From Bradyrhizobium sp. U87765 SZCCT0048 (GTDB lineage Bacteria; Pseudomonadota; Alphaproteobacteria; Rhizobiales; Xanthobacteraceae): a stretch of 64,000 nt of DNA. The notes beneath the pieces were generated by a model. The model saw only the letters and a program-made list of their open reading frames with translations. It did not search any database and was not told the DNA's origin. This document shows, piece after piece, positions 42,860 through 51,748 of this stretch (the stretch's first letter is position 1; each line of letters starts with the position of its first letter). The translations under genes were made by a program, and so were the position numbers. The DNA is taken from assembly GCF_018131225.1 (NCBI RefSeq), contig NZ_JAFCMM010000005.1, positions 62,001 to 126,000 on the forward strand, given 5' to 3'.

Positions 42860-43828
42860 ATGGCCGTTCGCGCGACCGATCGGATCATGCACAAGGCCGC
42901 CTGGCTTTATTATATGCATGGTCTGCGGCAGGACGAGGTGGCCAAACACCTCGACATCTCGCGCGCCTCGGTGGCGATGTATCTGCGCCGCGCCCGCGAC
43001 ACCGGCATCGTCAACATCTCGACCTCGACCCAGCTGTTCGCCGACGAGGTACTGGCCCGCGAGCTCGAGGACGTCATCGGCCTCGACGCGGTGTGGGTCG
43101 TGCCGGACGACAAGGCCCGCGATCCGTCTGCCGACATGCCGGTGCTGGCCGCGGCGGTGTTCCTCGAACTGATCAAGACCGGCGATCGCGTCGGCATCGC
43201 CTGGGGCAATACCGTCTACCAGATCGCCGACGTCATGCCGTTCGCCGATCTGCAGGGCGTCACGGTGGTGCAGCTCTGCGGTAATCTCGGCGCGCCCTAT
43301 GCCTATCGTCCCGACCAGTGCACCACGGAAATCGCCCGCCGTCTCAATGCCAAGGGCATGAACTTTTATGCGCCGCTGGTTCTGAGTTCGCAGCGGCTCG
43401 CCGACGAGCTGCGTCGTGAGCCGGTGATCCAGGAGCAACTCGCGACCATCGCCGACTGCGCGGTCGCGCTGTACTCGGTCGGCGGCATCGAGGCCGACAG
43501 CCATCTCGTGATGTGCGGCGCGCTGACCGCGGCGGAGATGCTGGCGATGGGCGAGGCCGGCGCGGCCGGCGTCATTGCCGGCCAGCTCATCGATGCCAAT
43601 GGCCAACTGCTCGACTGCGACCACAACCGCCGTTGCATCTCCGCCGACCTCGCCTCGCTGCGCGCGATCCCGCGCCGCATGCTGGTGGTGCAGCAGGAGG
43701 AGAAGCTCGACGCGCTGACTGCCGCCCTCAAGGGCGGCTTCGCCTCGCACCTCGTCGTCACGGCGGCGCTGGCGCGGCGGCTGCTCAAACGCTGGCGCGC
43801 GGAAGGCCTGACCCGGCCGGCGGCGTGA
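42860..43828 (+). CDS. SorC/DeoR-type sugar-binding transcriptional regulator
   Basis: This 322-residue regulator has an N-terminal helix-turn-helix (about 10-55; AAWLYYMHGLRQDEVAKHLD, ISRASVAMYLRRARD) and a C-terminal sugar-phosphate-binding domain of the SorC family (GDRVGIAWGNTVYQIADVM, YSVGGIEADSH). AAGGGAG precedes the ATG. It is 71 bases upstream of the aldolase-dehydrogenase gene and shares operator-like sequences with the importer/mtnK promoter, so it probably responds to a phosphorylated intermediate of this pathway. The effector is inferred, not read. Confidence 0.9.
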   Translation: MAVRATDRIMHKAAWLYYMHGLRQDEVAKHLDISRASVAMYLRRARDTGIVNISTSTQLFADEVLARELEDVIGLDAVWVVPDDKARDPSADMPVLAAAVFLELIKTGDRVGIAWGNTVYQIADVMPFADLQGVTVVQLCGNLGAPYAYRPDQCTTEIARRLNAKGMNFYAPLVLSSQRLADELRREPVIQEQLATIADCAVALYSVGGIEADSHLVMCGALTAAEMLAMGEAGAAGVIAGQLIDANGQLLDCDHNRRCISADLASLRAIPRRMLVVQQEEKLDALTAALKGGFASHLVVTAALARRLLKRWRAEGLTRPAA

Positions 43829-43899
43829 CCTCAAAATCATCTCGATGAAAGAGGCGGCGGAGCGTGTCCGCCGCCGACGATGCTCAAGGAGTGAAGGGT

Positions 43900-45951
43900 A
43901 TGGAGAATCTCTGGCGCGACAGCGACGCGGAGGCGATGGCCGCGCAGTACGCCAAGAAGGGCGTCAGCCGCGATCTCGCGCTGCGGGTCTACACCACGCG
44001 GCTGCTCGGCGGCGATCCGCGCCTCGTGCTGCATGGCGGCGGCAACACCTCGCTGAAGACCACGGTCACCGATCTCGTCGGCGACAGCTGGGATGTGCTG
44101 TGCGTCAAGGGCAGCGGCTGGGACATGGGCATCATCGAGCCGCAGGGCCTGCCGGCGGTGAAGCTCGGCGCGCTCTTGAAGGCGCGCAAGCTCGATCGCC
44201 TGTCGGATGAAGACATGGTAGCGCTGCAGCGTGCCAATCTGATCGATCCGTCCTCGCCCAATCCGTCGGTCGAAACGCTGCTGCACGCCTTCCTGCCGCA
44301 CAAGTTCGTCGACCACACCCACTCGACCGCGATCCTCGCGATTGCCGACCAGCCCGACACCAGGCCGATCGCCGACGCCGTGTTCGGGCCGAAGATGGGC
44401 TTCGTGCCCTACATCATGCCGGGCTTCGATCTCGCCAAGGCGGCGGCGGAGATCTACGAGCAGGATCCGAGCGTCGAGGGCCTGATCCTCGACAAGCACG
44501 GCATCTTCACCTTCGGCGACACCGCCAAGGAAGCCTATGGCCGCATGATCCACTATGTCACGCTGGCGGAAGAGCATGTGCGCACGCGCCGCAGCCCGCT
44601 GACGCCCGTGACGCTGCCGGCCCAACTGGCAAAGCCCGAAGAGATCGCGTCGATGCTGCGCGGCGCCGTCGCGGTGGATCGCGGCGAAGGCCGCTTCGAC
44701 CGCATGGTCAGCGAATTCCGCACCTCGCCGCAGGTGCTGGAGTTCGTCAACTCCGCGCAGGCCGAGGACATCCTCGCCCGCGGCGTGTCGACGCCGGACC
44801 TGTCGATCCGCATCAAGACCGGGCCGATGATCTTGCCGGCGCCGGAGGCCGACAAGCTCGGCGATTTCCGCAAGGTCATCGACGAGCGCACCGCGGCCTA
44901 CGTCAAGGCCTATACGGCGTACTTCAACGACAACGATGCCAACGACGACATCAAGCGCACCATGCTCGACCCGATGCCGCGCCTGACGCTGGTGCCGGGC
45001 CTCGGCATGTTCGGTCATGGCCGGACGCTGAAGGATGCAAAGATCGCCGCCGATGTCGGCGAGATGCTGATCGAGGCGGCGCGCGACGCGGAAGCCGTCG
45101 GCCGCTTCCAGCCGCTCAGCCGTGCCGACCTGTTCTCGCTGGAGTACTGGTCGCTGGAGCAGGCCAAGCTCGCCGGCGCCAAGCCCAAGCCCCTCACCGG
45201 GCAGGTCGCGCTGGTTACCGGCGGCGCCGGCGCCATCGGCGCTGCCACCGCGAAGGCGTTCGCGCGCGAGGGCGCTCATGTCGTCGTGGTCGATCTCGAC
45301 GGCGCCAGGGCGGCTGATGTCGCCAAGAGCGTCGGCAACAACGCGATCGGTGTCGCCTGCGACGTCACCGATCCGGCGTCGGTGCGCGCGGCGTTCGATG
45401 CCGCGGTCAAGACCTTCGGCGGTGTCGATATTGTGGTGTCGAATGCCGGTGCGGCCTGGGAAGGCGCGATCGCGACCCTCGACGATGTCCTGTTGCGCAA
45501 GAGCTTCGAGCTCAACTTCTTCGCCCATCAGCATGTGGCGCAGAACGCGGTGCGGGTGATGAAGGCGCAGGGCACCGGCGGCGCGCTGCTGTTCAACGCC
45601 AGCAAGCAGGCGGTCAACCCCGGCGCCAGGTTCGGCGCCTACGGCCTGCCCAAGGCGGCGACGCTGTTCCTGTCGCGCCAGTATGCGCTCGAACACGGCG
45701 CTGATGGCATCCGCGTCAATGCGGTCAATGCCGACCGTATCCGTTCGGGCCTGCTCAGCAACGACATGATCGCCAGCCGTTCCGCCGCGCGCGGCCTGTC
45801 GGAGAAGGACTACATGTCCGGCAACCTGCTGGGCCAGGAGGTCACCGCCGACGACGTCGCGCAGGCCTTCCTGCACCATGCGCTGGCCGAGCGCACCACC
45901 GCCGACGTCACCACCGTCGACGGCGGCAACATCGCCGCGGCGCTGCGGTAA
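43900..45951 (+). CDS. Bifunctional class II aldolase/short-chain dehydrogenase
   Basis: This is a 683-residue fusion. The N-terminal class II aldolase (about 1-420) holds HGGGNTS, then the zinc histidines H139 and H141 in VDHTHSTAILA and H200 in LDKHGIFTFG. The C-terminal SDR domain (about 430-683) has VTGGAGAIGAA for NAD(P), SNAG, and the catalytic Ser in FNASKQ with Y581-x-x-x-K585 in YGLPK. Such fusions are known as rhamnulose-1-phosphate aldolase/lactaldehyde dehydrogenase in rhamnose pathways. Here the neighbours are mtnK and mtnA homologues, so the substrate may be another deoxy-ketose 1-phosphate, split to DHAP plus an aldehyde that the SDR oxidises or reduces. A GTG at 43864 is an alternative start. 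Confidence 0.92.
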   Translation: MENLWRDSDAEAMAAQYAKKGVSRDLALRVYTTRLLGGDPRLVLHGGGNTSLKTTVTDLVGDSWDVLCVKGSGWDMGIIEPQGLPAVKLGALLKARKLDRLSDEDMVALQRANLIDPSSPNPSVETLLHAFLPHKFVDHTHSTAILAIADQPDTRPIADAVFGPKMGFVPYIMPGFDLAKAAAEIYEQDPSVEGLILDKHGIFTFGDTAKEAYGRMIHYVTLAEEHVRTRRSPLTPVTLPAQLAKPEEIASMLRGAVAVDRGEGRFDRMVSEFRTSPQVLEFVNSAQAEDILARGVSTPDLSIRIKTGPMILPAPEADKLGDFRKVIDERTAAYVKAYTAYFNDNDANDDIKRTMLDPMPRLTLVPGLGMFGHGRTLKDAKIAADVGEMLIEAARDAEAVGRFQPLSRADLFSLEYWSLEQAKLAGAKPKPLTGQVALVTGGAGAIGAATAKAFAREGAHVVVVDLDGARAADVAKSVGNNAIGVACDVTDPASVRAAFDAAVKTFGGVDIVVSNAGAAWEGAIATLDDVLLRKSFELNFFAHQHVAQNAVRVMKAQGTGGALLFNASKQAVNPGARFGAYGLPKAATLFLSRQYALEHGADGIRVNAVNADRIRSGLLSNDMIASRSAARGLSEKDYMSGNLLGQEVTADDVAQAFLHHALAERTTADVTTVDGGNIAAALR

Positions 45952-46003
45952 CGTTGCAGCGGTTCATCATGCGGGGCGGCGTTACGTCGCGATATCCGAC
46001 ACC

Positions 46004-46092
46004 GTCATGCCCGGCCTTGTGCCGGGCATCCACGTCTTTGCGGTCTGGATTTGCAGCAAGACGTGGATGGCCGGGACAAGCCCGGCCATGAC
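46004..46092. repeat. Palindromic extragenic repeat
   Basis: Two arms of 35 bases (46004-46038 and 46058-46092), beginning GTCATGCCCGGCCTTGTGCC and ending GACAAGCCCGGCCATGAC, are near-perfect inverted copies separated by 19 bases. The transcript would form a long hairpin. This style of dispersed element is common between genes of Bradyrhizobium relatives. It lies downstream of the aldolase gene. Confidence 0.85.
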
Positions 46093-46144
46093 AAGTTCAA
46101 CAACAAAGGCCTTGTTTCACTGACTTCTTTTTAAGGCAGACTCT

Positions 46145-46227
46145 GAGGAGCTCGCACCGCGGGCGTCTCGAAGGATGAGGCCGAGGCACGGGCCTCATGG
46201 TTCGAGACGGCGCTGACGCGCCTCCTC
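46145..46227. repeat. Second palindromic extragenic repeat
   Basis: Arms at 46145-46182 and 46191-46227, including GGGCGTCTCGAAGGATGAGG and its imperfect inverse GGCCTCATGGTTCGAGACG, form a hairpin of about 37 bp with mismatches. It is a different sequence family from the 46004 element. Confidence 0.7.
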
Positions 46228-46251
46228 ACCATGAGGGGAGAAGGTGCCGCC

Positions 46252-46372
46252 TACATATTCTGCGTCATCACCGGGCCGGCGCGACAGCGCCGAGACCCGG
46301 TGATCCAGTTTCAAGAGCTTGCATTGCACGGTGAGAAAGCTGGATGCGCGGGTCAAGCCCGCGCATGACGCC
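46252..46372. repeat. Dispersed repeat, copy A
   Basis: This segment contains TCATCACCGGGCCGGCGCG, then ACCCGGTGATCCAG, and further on CTGGATGCGCGGGTCAAGCC. The same order of blocks recurs at 52873-52992 (copy B), starting with a shared CATATTC. The first half is an inverted repeat. Copies A and B bracket the importer-mtnK-mtnA block. Confidence 0.75.
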
Positions 46373-46387
46373 TGTCAGAAGTCAAAC

Positions 46388-46418
46388 AAGAAGGGCGGCC
46401 CATGGGGCCGCCCTTCTT
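46388..46418. terminator. Bidirectional intrinsic terminator between convergent units
   Basis: A perfect 14-bp stem (AAGAAGGGCGGCCC at 46388-46401 with GGGCCGCCCTTCTT at 46405-46418) has a 3-base loop, an A-rich left flank and a T-rich right flank. It can end transcripts from both the aldolase gene (+) and the importer operon (-). Confidence 0.85.
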
Positions 46419-46485
46419 TCTGCTTGATCGATCCGAGAGCGCGCGATCAGCAATCAGTGCGTGATCGCGCGCTGACCGCGTCAGC

Positions 46486-47538
46486 TCACTTCTTGCTCGG
46501 CAGCGGGATCCAGGCTGGGACGGCGACGTCGGCATGGGCGAACTGCGGCAGCTTTACCGCGAGTTCTTCCATGTTCTTGATGTCGGCGCTCTTGAGCTGA
46601 GCCTGGGTGATCAGGGTCGGCGGCACCACGACATTGTGGCCGGGGTCCTGCCCTGCGAGCAGCATGGCGAGGGCGCGCACCGAGACCTGGCCGACCACGG
46701 CCGGGTTGGTCGCGGCGGTCGCGGCCCAGGCGCTGTTGGGCTCGCGCATCGCGGCGATGTCCGAGGTCGAGATGTCCGCCGAGTAGATCTTGATCTTGGT
46801 CGACAGGCCGGCCTCGTCGACAGCGATCTTCACGCCCTTGGCGAACTCGTCATAGGGCGCGAACATCACGGTAATGTCCGGGTTGGCGGTCAGCACCGAA
46901 CGCGCCTGGTTGGCGACGGAGTTGGCGATGGGGTTGTCCATGGTGCCGAACATCGCCGCTTCCTTGATGCCGGGATACTTCTTCTTGAAGCCGACCCAGG
47001 TCTCGTGGCGGCGGTCGAGCGGCGCGATGCCGGCGACGTAGACATAGCCCGCCTTGAAGCTCTCGCCATTGTCCTTGATCGCCTGCTCCAGCGCGAGGCG
47101 GGCGAGGTCACGGTCGGACTGCTCGATCTGCGGGATGTCCTTGTTGTCGACGTTGACGTCGAAGGCGACGACCTTGATGCCGGCCTTGACGGCGCGGGCG
47201 GCGGCGTCCTTCATCGACTCGGTCAGGCCGTGCTGGATGATGATGCCGTTGACGCCGAGCGCGATCGCCTGGTCGACCATGTCGGCCTGCAATGCGGCGT
47301 CCTGGCGGCTGTCGAACACGCGCAGATCAACGCCGAGCGCCTTGGCCTGAGCCTCGACGCCGGAGAGATAGGACTGGAAGAAGTCGCCGGTCGAGAGATA
47401 GCGCACCAGCGCGATCTTGACCTTGCCGGGATTGTCGAACGGCTTGGGCGCGCCCTGGGCGAAGGCACCGCCCGCGAAAGCGGTGGCGCCGATCAGGCCG
47501 AGAGCCAGCTTGCCGAGTGTTCGTCGTGTCGTCTTCAT
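46486..47538 (-). CDS. Sugar ABC transporter periplasmic binding protein (ribose type)
   Basis: This 350-residue exported protein has a twin-basic signal region MKTTRRTLGKLALGLIGATA, cleaved near AFAQG, followed by a periplasmic-binding fold of the RbsB/LacI type (KIALVRYLSTGDFFQSYLSG, FDSRQDAALQADMVDQAIAL, GVNGIIIQHG, VAFDVNVDN). Start 47538 is preferred over a frame five codons longer because a GGAGGAGAC site precedes it. It delivers substrate to the permease encoded 58 bases upstream. In context the ligand could be a 5-modified ribose such as 5-methylthioribose or 5-deoxyribose. Confidence 0.92.
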   Translation of the reverse strand: MKTTRRTLGKLALGLIGATAFAGGAFAQGAPKPFDNPGKVKIALVRYLSTGDFFQSYLSGVEAQAKALGVDLRVFDSRQDAALQADMVDQAIALGVNGIIIQHGLTESMKDAAARAVKAGIKVVAFDVNVDNKDIPQIEQSDRDLARLALEQAIKDNGESFKAGYVYVAGIAPLDRRHETWVGFKKKYPGIKEAAMFGTMDNPIANSVANQARSVLTANPDITVMFAPYDEFAKGVKIAVDEAGLSTKIKIYSADISTSDIAAMREPNSAWAATAATNPAVVGQVSVRALAMLLAGQDPGHNVVVPPTLITQAQLKSADIKNMEELAVKLPQFAHADVAVPAWIPLPSKK

Positions 47539-47596
47539 TATTGTCTCCTCCACAAAAAGTTCAGGTCGTCCTTGGTTTGAAAAGCGATGCGCGGCC

Positions 47597-48661
47597 TCAG
47601 CGGTTGCGGCGCGACAGCGAGAAAGTGAAGACGAGGGCGATCACCAGCACCGCGCCCTTGATGAAGTCCTGGGTGTAGTAGGGCGCGTTCATCATGGTGA
47701 GGCCCTGGAGCAGCACGCCGACGAACAGCGCGCCGACGGCGGTGCCGAGCGCGTTGGGCTTGGCGGCGCCGAGCACGGCGAAGCCGATCAGCGCGGCGGC
47801 GACCGCATCGAGCAGCAGGTTGTTGCCCGAGGCGATGTCGCCCCGGCCGAGACGGGCGGCCAGGAGAATGCCGCCGATCGAGGCGAACACCGCCGAGATG
47901 ACGTAAGCGAAGATCTTGTAGGCCCTGACCGGCGCGCCGGCGAGCTGCGCAGCGCGCTCGTTGGAACCGACGGCGTACATCATGCGGCCGAAGCGGGTGT
48001 ATTCGAGGAAGAACCAGATCAGCACCGCGAGCACGATCAGCACCACGACGGATACCGGCACGAGGTTCGGCAGGATGAAGTCGAGCCGCTGGCGGCCGAG
48101 CGCGAGGAACGCCGGGCTGAAGGTGCCGGTGGCGACGCTGCCGTCGGGCAGGGTCATGCCGGTGGCGATCGAGCGGCCCTCGGTCGGGATGCGCTGCAGG
48201 CCGAGCAGCAGGAACATCATGCCGAGCGTTGCCAGCAGGTCCGGCACGCGCGTGTAGACGATGAGGAAGCCGTTGATCAGGCCGATCAGGACGCCGATGG
48301 CGAGGCACACCGCGGTGGCGGTCAGGGCGTCGCCGCCGAGAATGACCATGACATAGGACGACGCCATCATCGCGGTGGTGGCGACCGAGCCGATCGACAG
48401 GTCGAAGCCGCCGACCACCAGCGTCGCAGTGACGCCGAGCGCCAGGATGCCGGTGATCGACACCGACTGCAGGATGAACACGGCGCTTTGCGGCGAGGCG
48501 AAGCCGTTGGTCTTGACCGAGAAGTAGACGATGAGGCCGGCGAGCAGCAGCAGGAAGCCGTAGCGGATCGCCGCATCACGCAGGTTGAAGCCGGCGGCGG
48601 CGAGGGGCGGCGCGATTTTCGCGGGCTCGGCGCCGGCGGTCTTGGTGTCTTGTGTCGTCAT
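47597..48661 (-). CDS. Sugar ABC transporter permease (RbsC-like)
   Basis: This 354-residue inner-membrane protein has about 10 helices. Family segments include LALGVTATLVVGGFDLSIGS, the RbsC-type loop before the core helix, and AAQLAGAPVRAYKIFAYVIS near the cytoplasmic coupling helix. The start codon directly abuts the stop of the ATPase gene, so the two are co-translated. It forms the channel for the sugar delivered by the binding protein. Confidence 0.93.
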   Translation of the reverse strand: MTTQDTKTAGAEPAKIAPPLAAAGFNLRDAAIRYGFLLLLAGLIVYFSVKTNGFASPQSAVFILQSVSITGILALGVTATLVVGGFDLSIGSVATTAMMASSYVMVILGGDALTATAVCLAIGVLIGLINGFLIVYTRVPDLLATLGMMFLLLGLQRIPTEGRSIATGMTLPDGSVATGTFSPAFLALGRQRLDFILPNLVPVSVVVLIVLAVLIWFFLEYTRFGRMMYAVGSNERAAQLAGAPVRAYKIFAYVISAVFASIGGILLAARLGRGDIASGNNLLLDAVAAALIGFAVLGAAKPNALGTAVGALFVGVLLQGLTMMNAPYYTQDFIKGAVLVIALVFTFSLSRRNR

Positions 48662-50170
48662 TCAGGTCATCGTTCCATGCCGGCCGGCGATCTCGGCCAG
48701 CAGCTTGTCCACATTGATTTCGGCGTTGCGGTGCTCGCCGACGATCGTCTGTTCCGACATCACCAGGATGCGGTCGGCGATCTCGAAAGCCTCGTCGAGC
48801 TCGGTAAGAAAAACCAGCGTCGCCCGTCCTTTCGCGGAGGCGCGCAGCTTGCCGGCGATGTCGCGCCGCGCGGCGATGTCGACGCCCTGGAACGGCTCGT
48901 CGAGGATCAGAAGCCGCGCCGGCTGGCTCAGCCAGCGCGCCACCATCACCTTCTGCTGGTTGCCGCCCGAGAGCGTGTCGAGCTCGTCACGCTCGCTGCG
49001 GCAGACGATGCCGAGCGATGCGATCTGCGCCCGCGCCTGCTGGCGCTCAGCGCGGCGGCTGGTGACGCCGAGCGTCGACAACCGCGGCAGGAACGGCAGG
49101 CTCATGTTCTCGAAGATGTTGAAGGTCGGCACGATGCCGCTGCTGGCGCGGTCCTTGGCGACGAGATGGACGCCGCGCGCGATCGCCTGCTGCGCGGTGC
49201 GCGGCCGGTAGGCCCCGCCGTCGAGCCGCATCGTGCCACCGGCCGGCTGGCGCACGCCGAACAGCGTTTCGGCCAGCGCCGTCTTGCCGACGCCGACGAG
49301 GCCGGTGACGGCGACGATCTCGCCGTCGCCGAGGCTGAGCGAAAACGGTGCGGTCGTTGCGCCGAGCTGCAGCCCCTCCGCCTGGAAGATGGTGTCGCCG
49401 GCGTCACGCACGGTAACACCGCCATGATTCACGGTCTTGCCGAGCATGGCATTGACGGCGCCTTCGTAGTCGAGGTCGGGGCCATCGAAGCGCCCGGTGA
49501 TGCGGCCGTCGCGCAGGCTGACGATGCCGTCGGCGAGGCGGCGGATGTCGGACATGCGGTGCGAGATATAGAGAATGGCGACGCCGCGCGCCTTCAAGCG
49601 CTCCACCACCTGGAACAGGCGTTCGGCCTCGGCGCTCGACAGCGACGACGTCGGCTCGTCGAGGATCAGCACCTTGGGTTCGTGCGCCATGGCGCGGGCG
49701 ATCGCCACCATCTGGCGGTCGGCGAGCGCGAGGTCGGCGACTTTCGCCGAGAGATCGAGCGTCAGCCCCATGCGCTCGGCGACCTTGCGCGCCTCGGCGC
49801 GGACGCGGCGGGGATTGAACAGCAGCCGCGCGCCGCGGCCGTTGAGACGGTCGAGCGTGAGGTTGGTGGCGACGTCGAGATCGGCGACGACACCGTCATT
49901 GATGTTCTGATGCACGGTGACGACGCCGGCGCGAATGGCGTCGGCCGGAGACGCCGGCGAGAAGTCCTGATCGGCGAGGGTGATGGTGCCGGCGTCGCGC
50001 GTGTAGACGCCGCTGACGATGCGCACCAGCGTCGACTTGCCGGCGCCATTGGCGCCCATCAGCGCGATGACGGTGCCCGCACGCAGTTCGAGATCCACGC
50101 CCCCGAGGACCTGGATCCTGCCAAACGCTTTCCGCAATCCGTCGACCCGGAATACGGGCTTCTCGTTCAT
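48662..50170 (-). CDS. Sugar ABC transporter ATPase with two nucleotide-binding domains (RbsA-like)
   Basis: This 502-residue ATPase has two ABC domains. The first has Walker A GANGAGKST and Walker B LILDEPTSS; the second has a degenerate Walker A, GLVGVGKTAL, and the signature LSGGNQQKVMVARWL with LLILDEPFQGVD. This asymmetry is normal for the ribose/xylose importer class. The ATG at 50170 follows GGGAGGAACAC; a longer frame exists but lacks this site. It is the first gene of the three-gene operon and is divergent from mtnK. Confidence 0.93.
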   Translation of the reverse strand: MNEKPVFRVDGLRKAFGRIQVLGGVDLELRAGTVIALMGANGAGKSTLVRIVSGVYTRDAGTITLADQDFSPASPADAIRAGVVTVHQNINDGVVADLDVATNLTLDRLNGRGARLLFNPRRVRAEARKVAERMGLTLDLSAKVADLALADRQMVAIARAMAHEPKVLILDEPTSSLSSAEAERLFQVVERLKARGVAILYISHRMSDIRRLADGIVSLRDGRITGRFDGPDLDYEGAVNAMLGKTVNHGGVTVRDAGDTIFQAEGLQLGATTAPFSLSLGDGEIVAVTGLVGVGKTALAETLFGVRQPAGGTMRLDGGAYRPRTAQQAIARGVHLVAKDRASSGIVPTFNIFENMSLPFLPRLSTLGVTSRRAERQQARAQIASLGIVCRSERDELDTLSGGNQQKVMVARWLSQPARLLILDEPFQGVDIAARRDIAGKLRASAKGRATLVFLTELDEAFEIADRILVMSEQTIVGEHRNAEINVDKLLAEIAGRHGTMT

Positions 50171-50210
50171 TGTGTTCCTCCCGGCGGTCAGGATGCTAGG
50201 CGGTCGCCTC

Positions 50211-50261
50211 GTCAAATGTCAAGTCGATTGACATTTGCCAAAATTGGCCACATCAAATGTC
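50211..50261. promoter_or_regulatory. Divergent operator region between importer and mtnK
   Basis: Three copies of GACATTTG or its complement CAAATGTC occur at 50213-50220, 50230-50237 (inverted) and 50254-50261. The first two form an inverted repeat, AAATGTCA (50214-50221) and TGACATTT (50229-50236). TTGACATTTGCCAA at 50228-50241 matches the core of the palindrome before the SorC gene at 12 of 14 positions. The gap from 50171 to 50458 holds no gene; this is where the two promoters must lie. Confidence 0.6.
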
Positions 50262-50458
50262 CAGCGCGTTGGCAATCGCCTGCGCGCCGACGTTGCGCTG
50301 GAAGGGAATCCTCGCGCCGCGCCATGGCGTCGCCACCGCGACCGGCCATGGCGGCAAGAGATCCGGCCCGCGCGACGGCGTGGCGGTTCGCCGGTACAGC
50401 CGGCGATACCGTCGCGACTTCAGGTCAAACCCAAGAAGGACAATCCGGGGAGAGCGAC

Positions 50459-51748
50459 ATGGGGGAGACGACAGCGATGGGGGACACGAAAGTATTCGAG
50501 GCGCTGACGCCCGAGACCCTGCCGCAGCGGCTCGGCAGCTTGCCGGCCCTCAGGGACAGGATCGGCGCCGATACCACGCGCTGGCGCGTGCGCGAGGTCG
50601 GCGACGGCAACCTCAATCTGGTGTTCATCGTCGACGGCGGCGCGGGCAGTGCCATCGTCAAGCAGGCGCTGCCGTATGTGCGCCTTGTCGGCGAGAGCTG
50701 GCCGCTGCCGCTCAAGCGCACCTTCTTCGAATATCACGCGCTGGTGCGCGAAGGGCAGCGCGCCCCCGGCATGGTGCCGGAGATCTTCTACTTCGACGCC
50801 GCGCAGGCGATCATCGTGATGGAATTCCTGTCGCCGCACATCATCCTGCGGCGCGCGCTGATCGAGGGTCAGCAGCTGCCGAAGATCGGCCGCGACCTCG
50901 GCCTGTTCGCTGCGCGCACGCTGTTCCGCGGCTCCGACCTTGCGATGGAAGCGCGCAAGCGCAAGGAAGACCTCGCGCTGTTCGCCGACAATGTCGAACT
51001 CTGCGACATCACCGAGAACCTCGTGTTCTCCGATCCCTATTACGAGGCCAAGCTCAATCACCACACCTCGCCGCAGCTCGACGGCCTTGTCGCCGAGCTG
51101 CGTGCCGACCGTGATCTCAAGGTCGCGGCGCAGGCGCTCAAGCATATGTTCGCGACCCGCGCCGAGACGCTGCTGCACGGCGACCTTCATACCGGCTCGG
51201 TGATGGTGACGCCGCAGGACACCCGTGTCATCGATTCCGAGTTCGCGTTCTACGGCCCGATCGCCTTCGACGTCGGCATGATGCTGGCGAATTTCTGGAT
51301 GAGCTACTTCTCGCAGCGCGGCCACGAGGTGAGCGGCAGCCGCGACGCGATGCGGGCCTATCTGCTGGGTGTGGTCGACGAGATCTGGGCGACCTTCCGC
51401 GACGAGTTCTCGCACCTGTGGCGCACCGAGCGCGCCGGCATCCTCTACCAGCGCGCGCTGTTCGAGGATCGCGACGACGCGCTCGGGGCCGAGCAGGCCC
51501 TCGATCACGTGCTGCATGGCATCTGGGTCGACCAGCTCGGCTTCGCCGGCGTCGAGATTCATCGCCGCATTCTCGGCCTTGCCCACAATGCCGACTTCGA
51601 AACCATTGAAGACGTCGAGCTGCGCAGCCGCTGCGAGGCGCGGGCCCTCAAGTTCGGACGCCATCTCGCCGTCAACCGCGAGCGTATCCACAGTCTGGTC
51701 GAGGTGCACGGCCTCGCGCAACGGCTCGAGAAGGAGACCGTGATTTGA
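50459..51748 (+). CDS. mtnK: S-methyl-5-thioribose kinase homologue
   Basis: This 429-residue kinase has the aminoglycoside-phosphotransferase fold and belongs to the MTR kinase group. VREVGDGNLNLVFIV is the glycine-rich ATP loop, K68 in AIVKQALP the phosphate-binding lysine, D242 in LLHGDLHTGS the catalytic base and DSEF (259-262) the metal site. It transfers phosphate from ATP to carbon 1 of 5-methylthioribose or a close analogue such as 5-deoxyribose. The ATG at 50459 has GGGGAGAG upstream. It is coupled to mtnA by a 4-base overlap. No other methionine-salvage enzyme (mtnB, C, D, W or X) is present in the window. Confidence 0.92.
   Translation: MGETTAMGDTKVFEALTPETLPQRLGSLPALRDRIGADTTRWRVREVGDGNLNLVFIVDGGAGSAIVKQALPYVRLVGESWPLPLKRTFFEYHALVREGQRAPGMVPEIFYFDAAQAIIVMEFLSPHIILRRALIEGQQLPKIGRDLGLFAARTLFRGSDLAMEARKRKEDLALFADNVELCDITENLVFSDPYYEAKLNHHTSPQLDGLVAELRADRDLKVAAQALKHMFATRAETLLHGDLHTGSVMVTPQDTRVIDSEFAFYGPIAFDVGMMLANFWMSYFSQRGHEVSGSRDAMRAYLLGVVDEIWATFRDEFSHLWRTERAGILYQRALFEDRDDALGAEQALDHVLHGIWVDQLGFAGVEIHRRILGLAHNADFETIEDVELRSRCEARALKFGRHLAVNRERIHSLVEVHGLAQRLEKETVI

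Noticed and set aside
43900..45951. An L-rhamnose catabolism locus
   Set aside because: The fusion resembles rhamnulose-1-phosphate aldolase/lactaldehyde dehydrogenase, but no rhamnose isomerase, mutarotase or rhamnulokinase is present; the kinase and isomerase are mtnK and mtnA types.
46004..46372. CRISPR array or insertion-sequence ends
   Set aside because: The repeats are few, unequal, self-palindromic and of different families, with no spacers, transposase or target duplication.
47417..50458. A very long + strand open frame continuing upstream of mtnK, antisense to the importer genes
   Set aside because: It is a GC-rich shadow of the ABC ATPase, permease and binding protein; its translation is low-complexity and family-free until the mtnK start at 50459.
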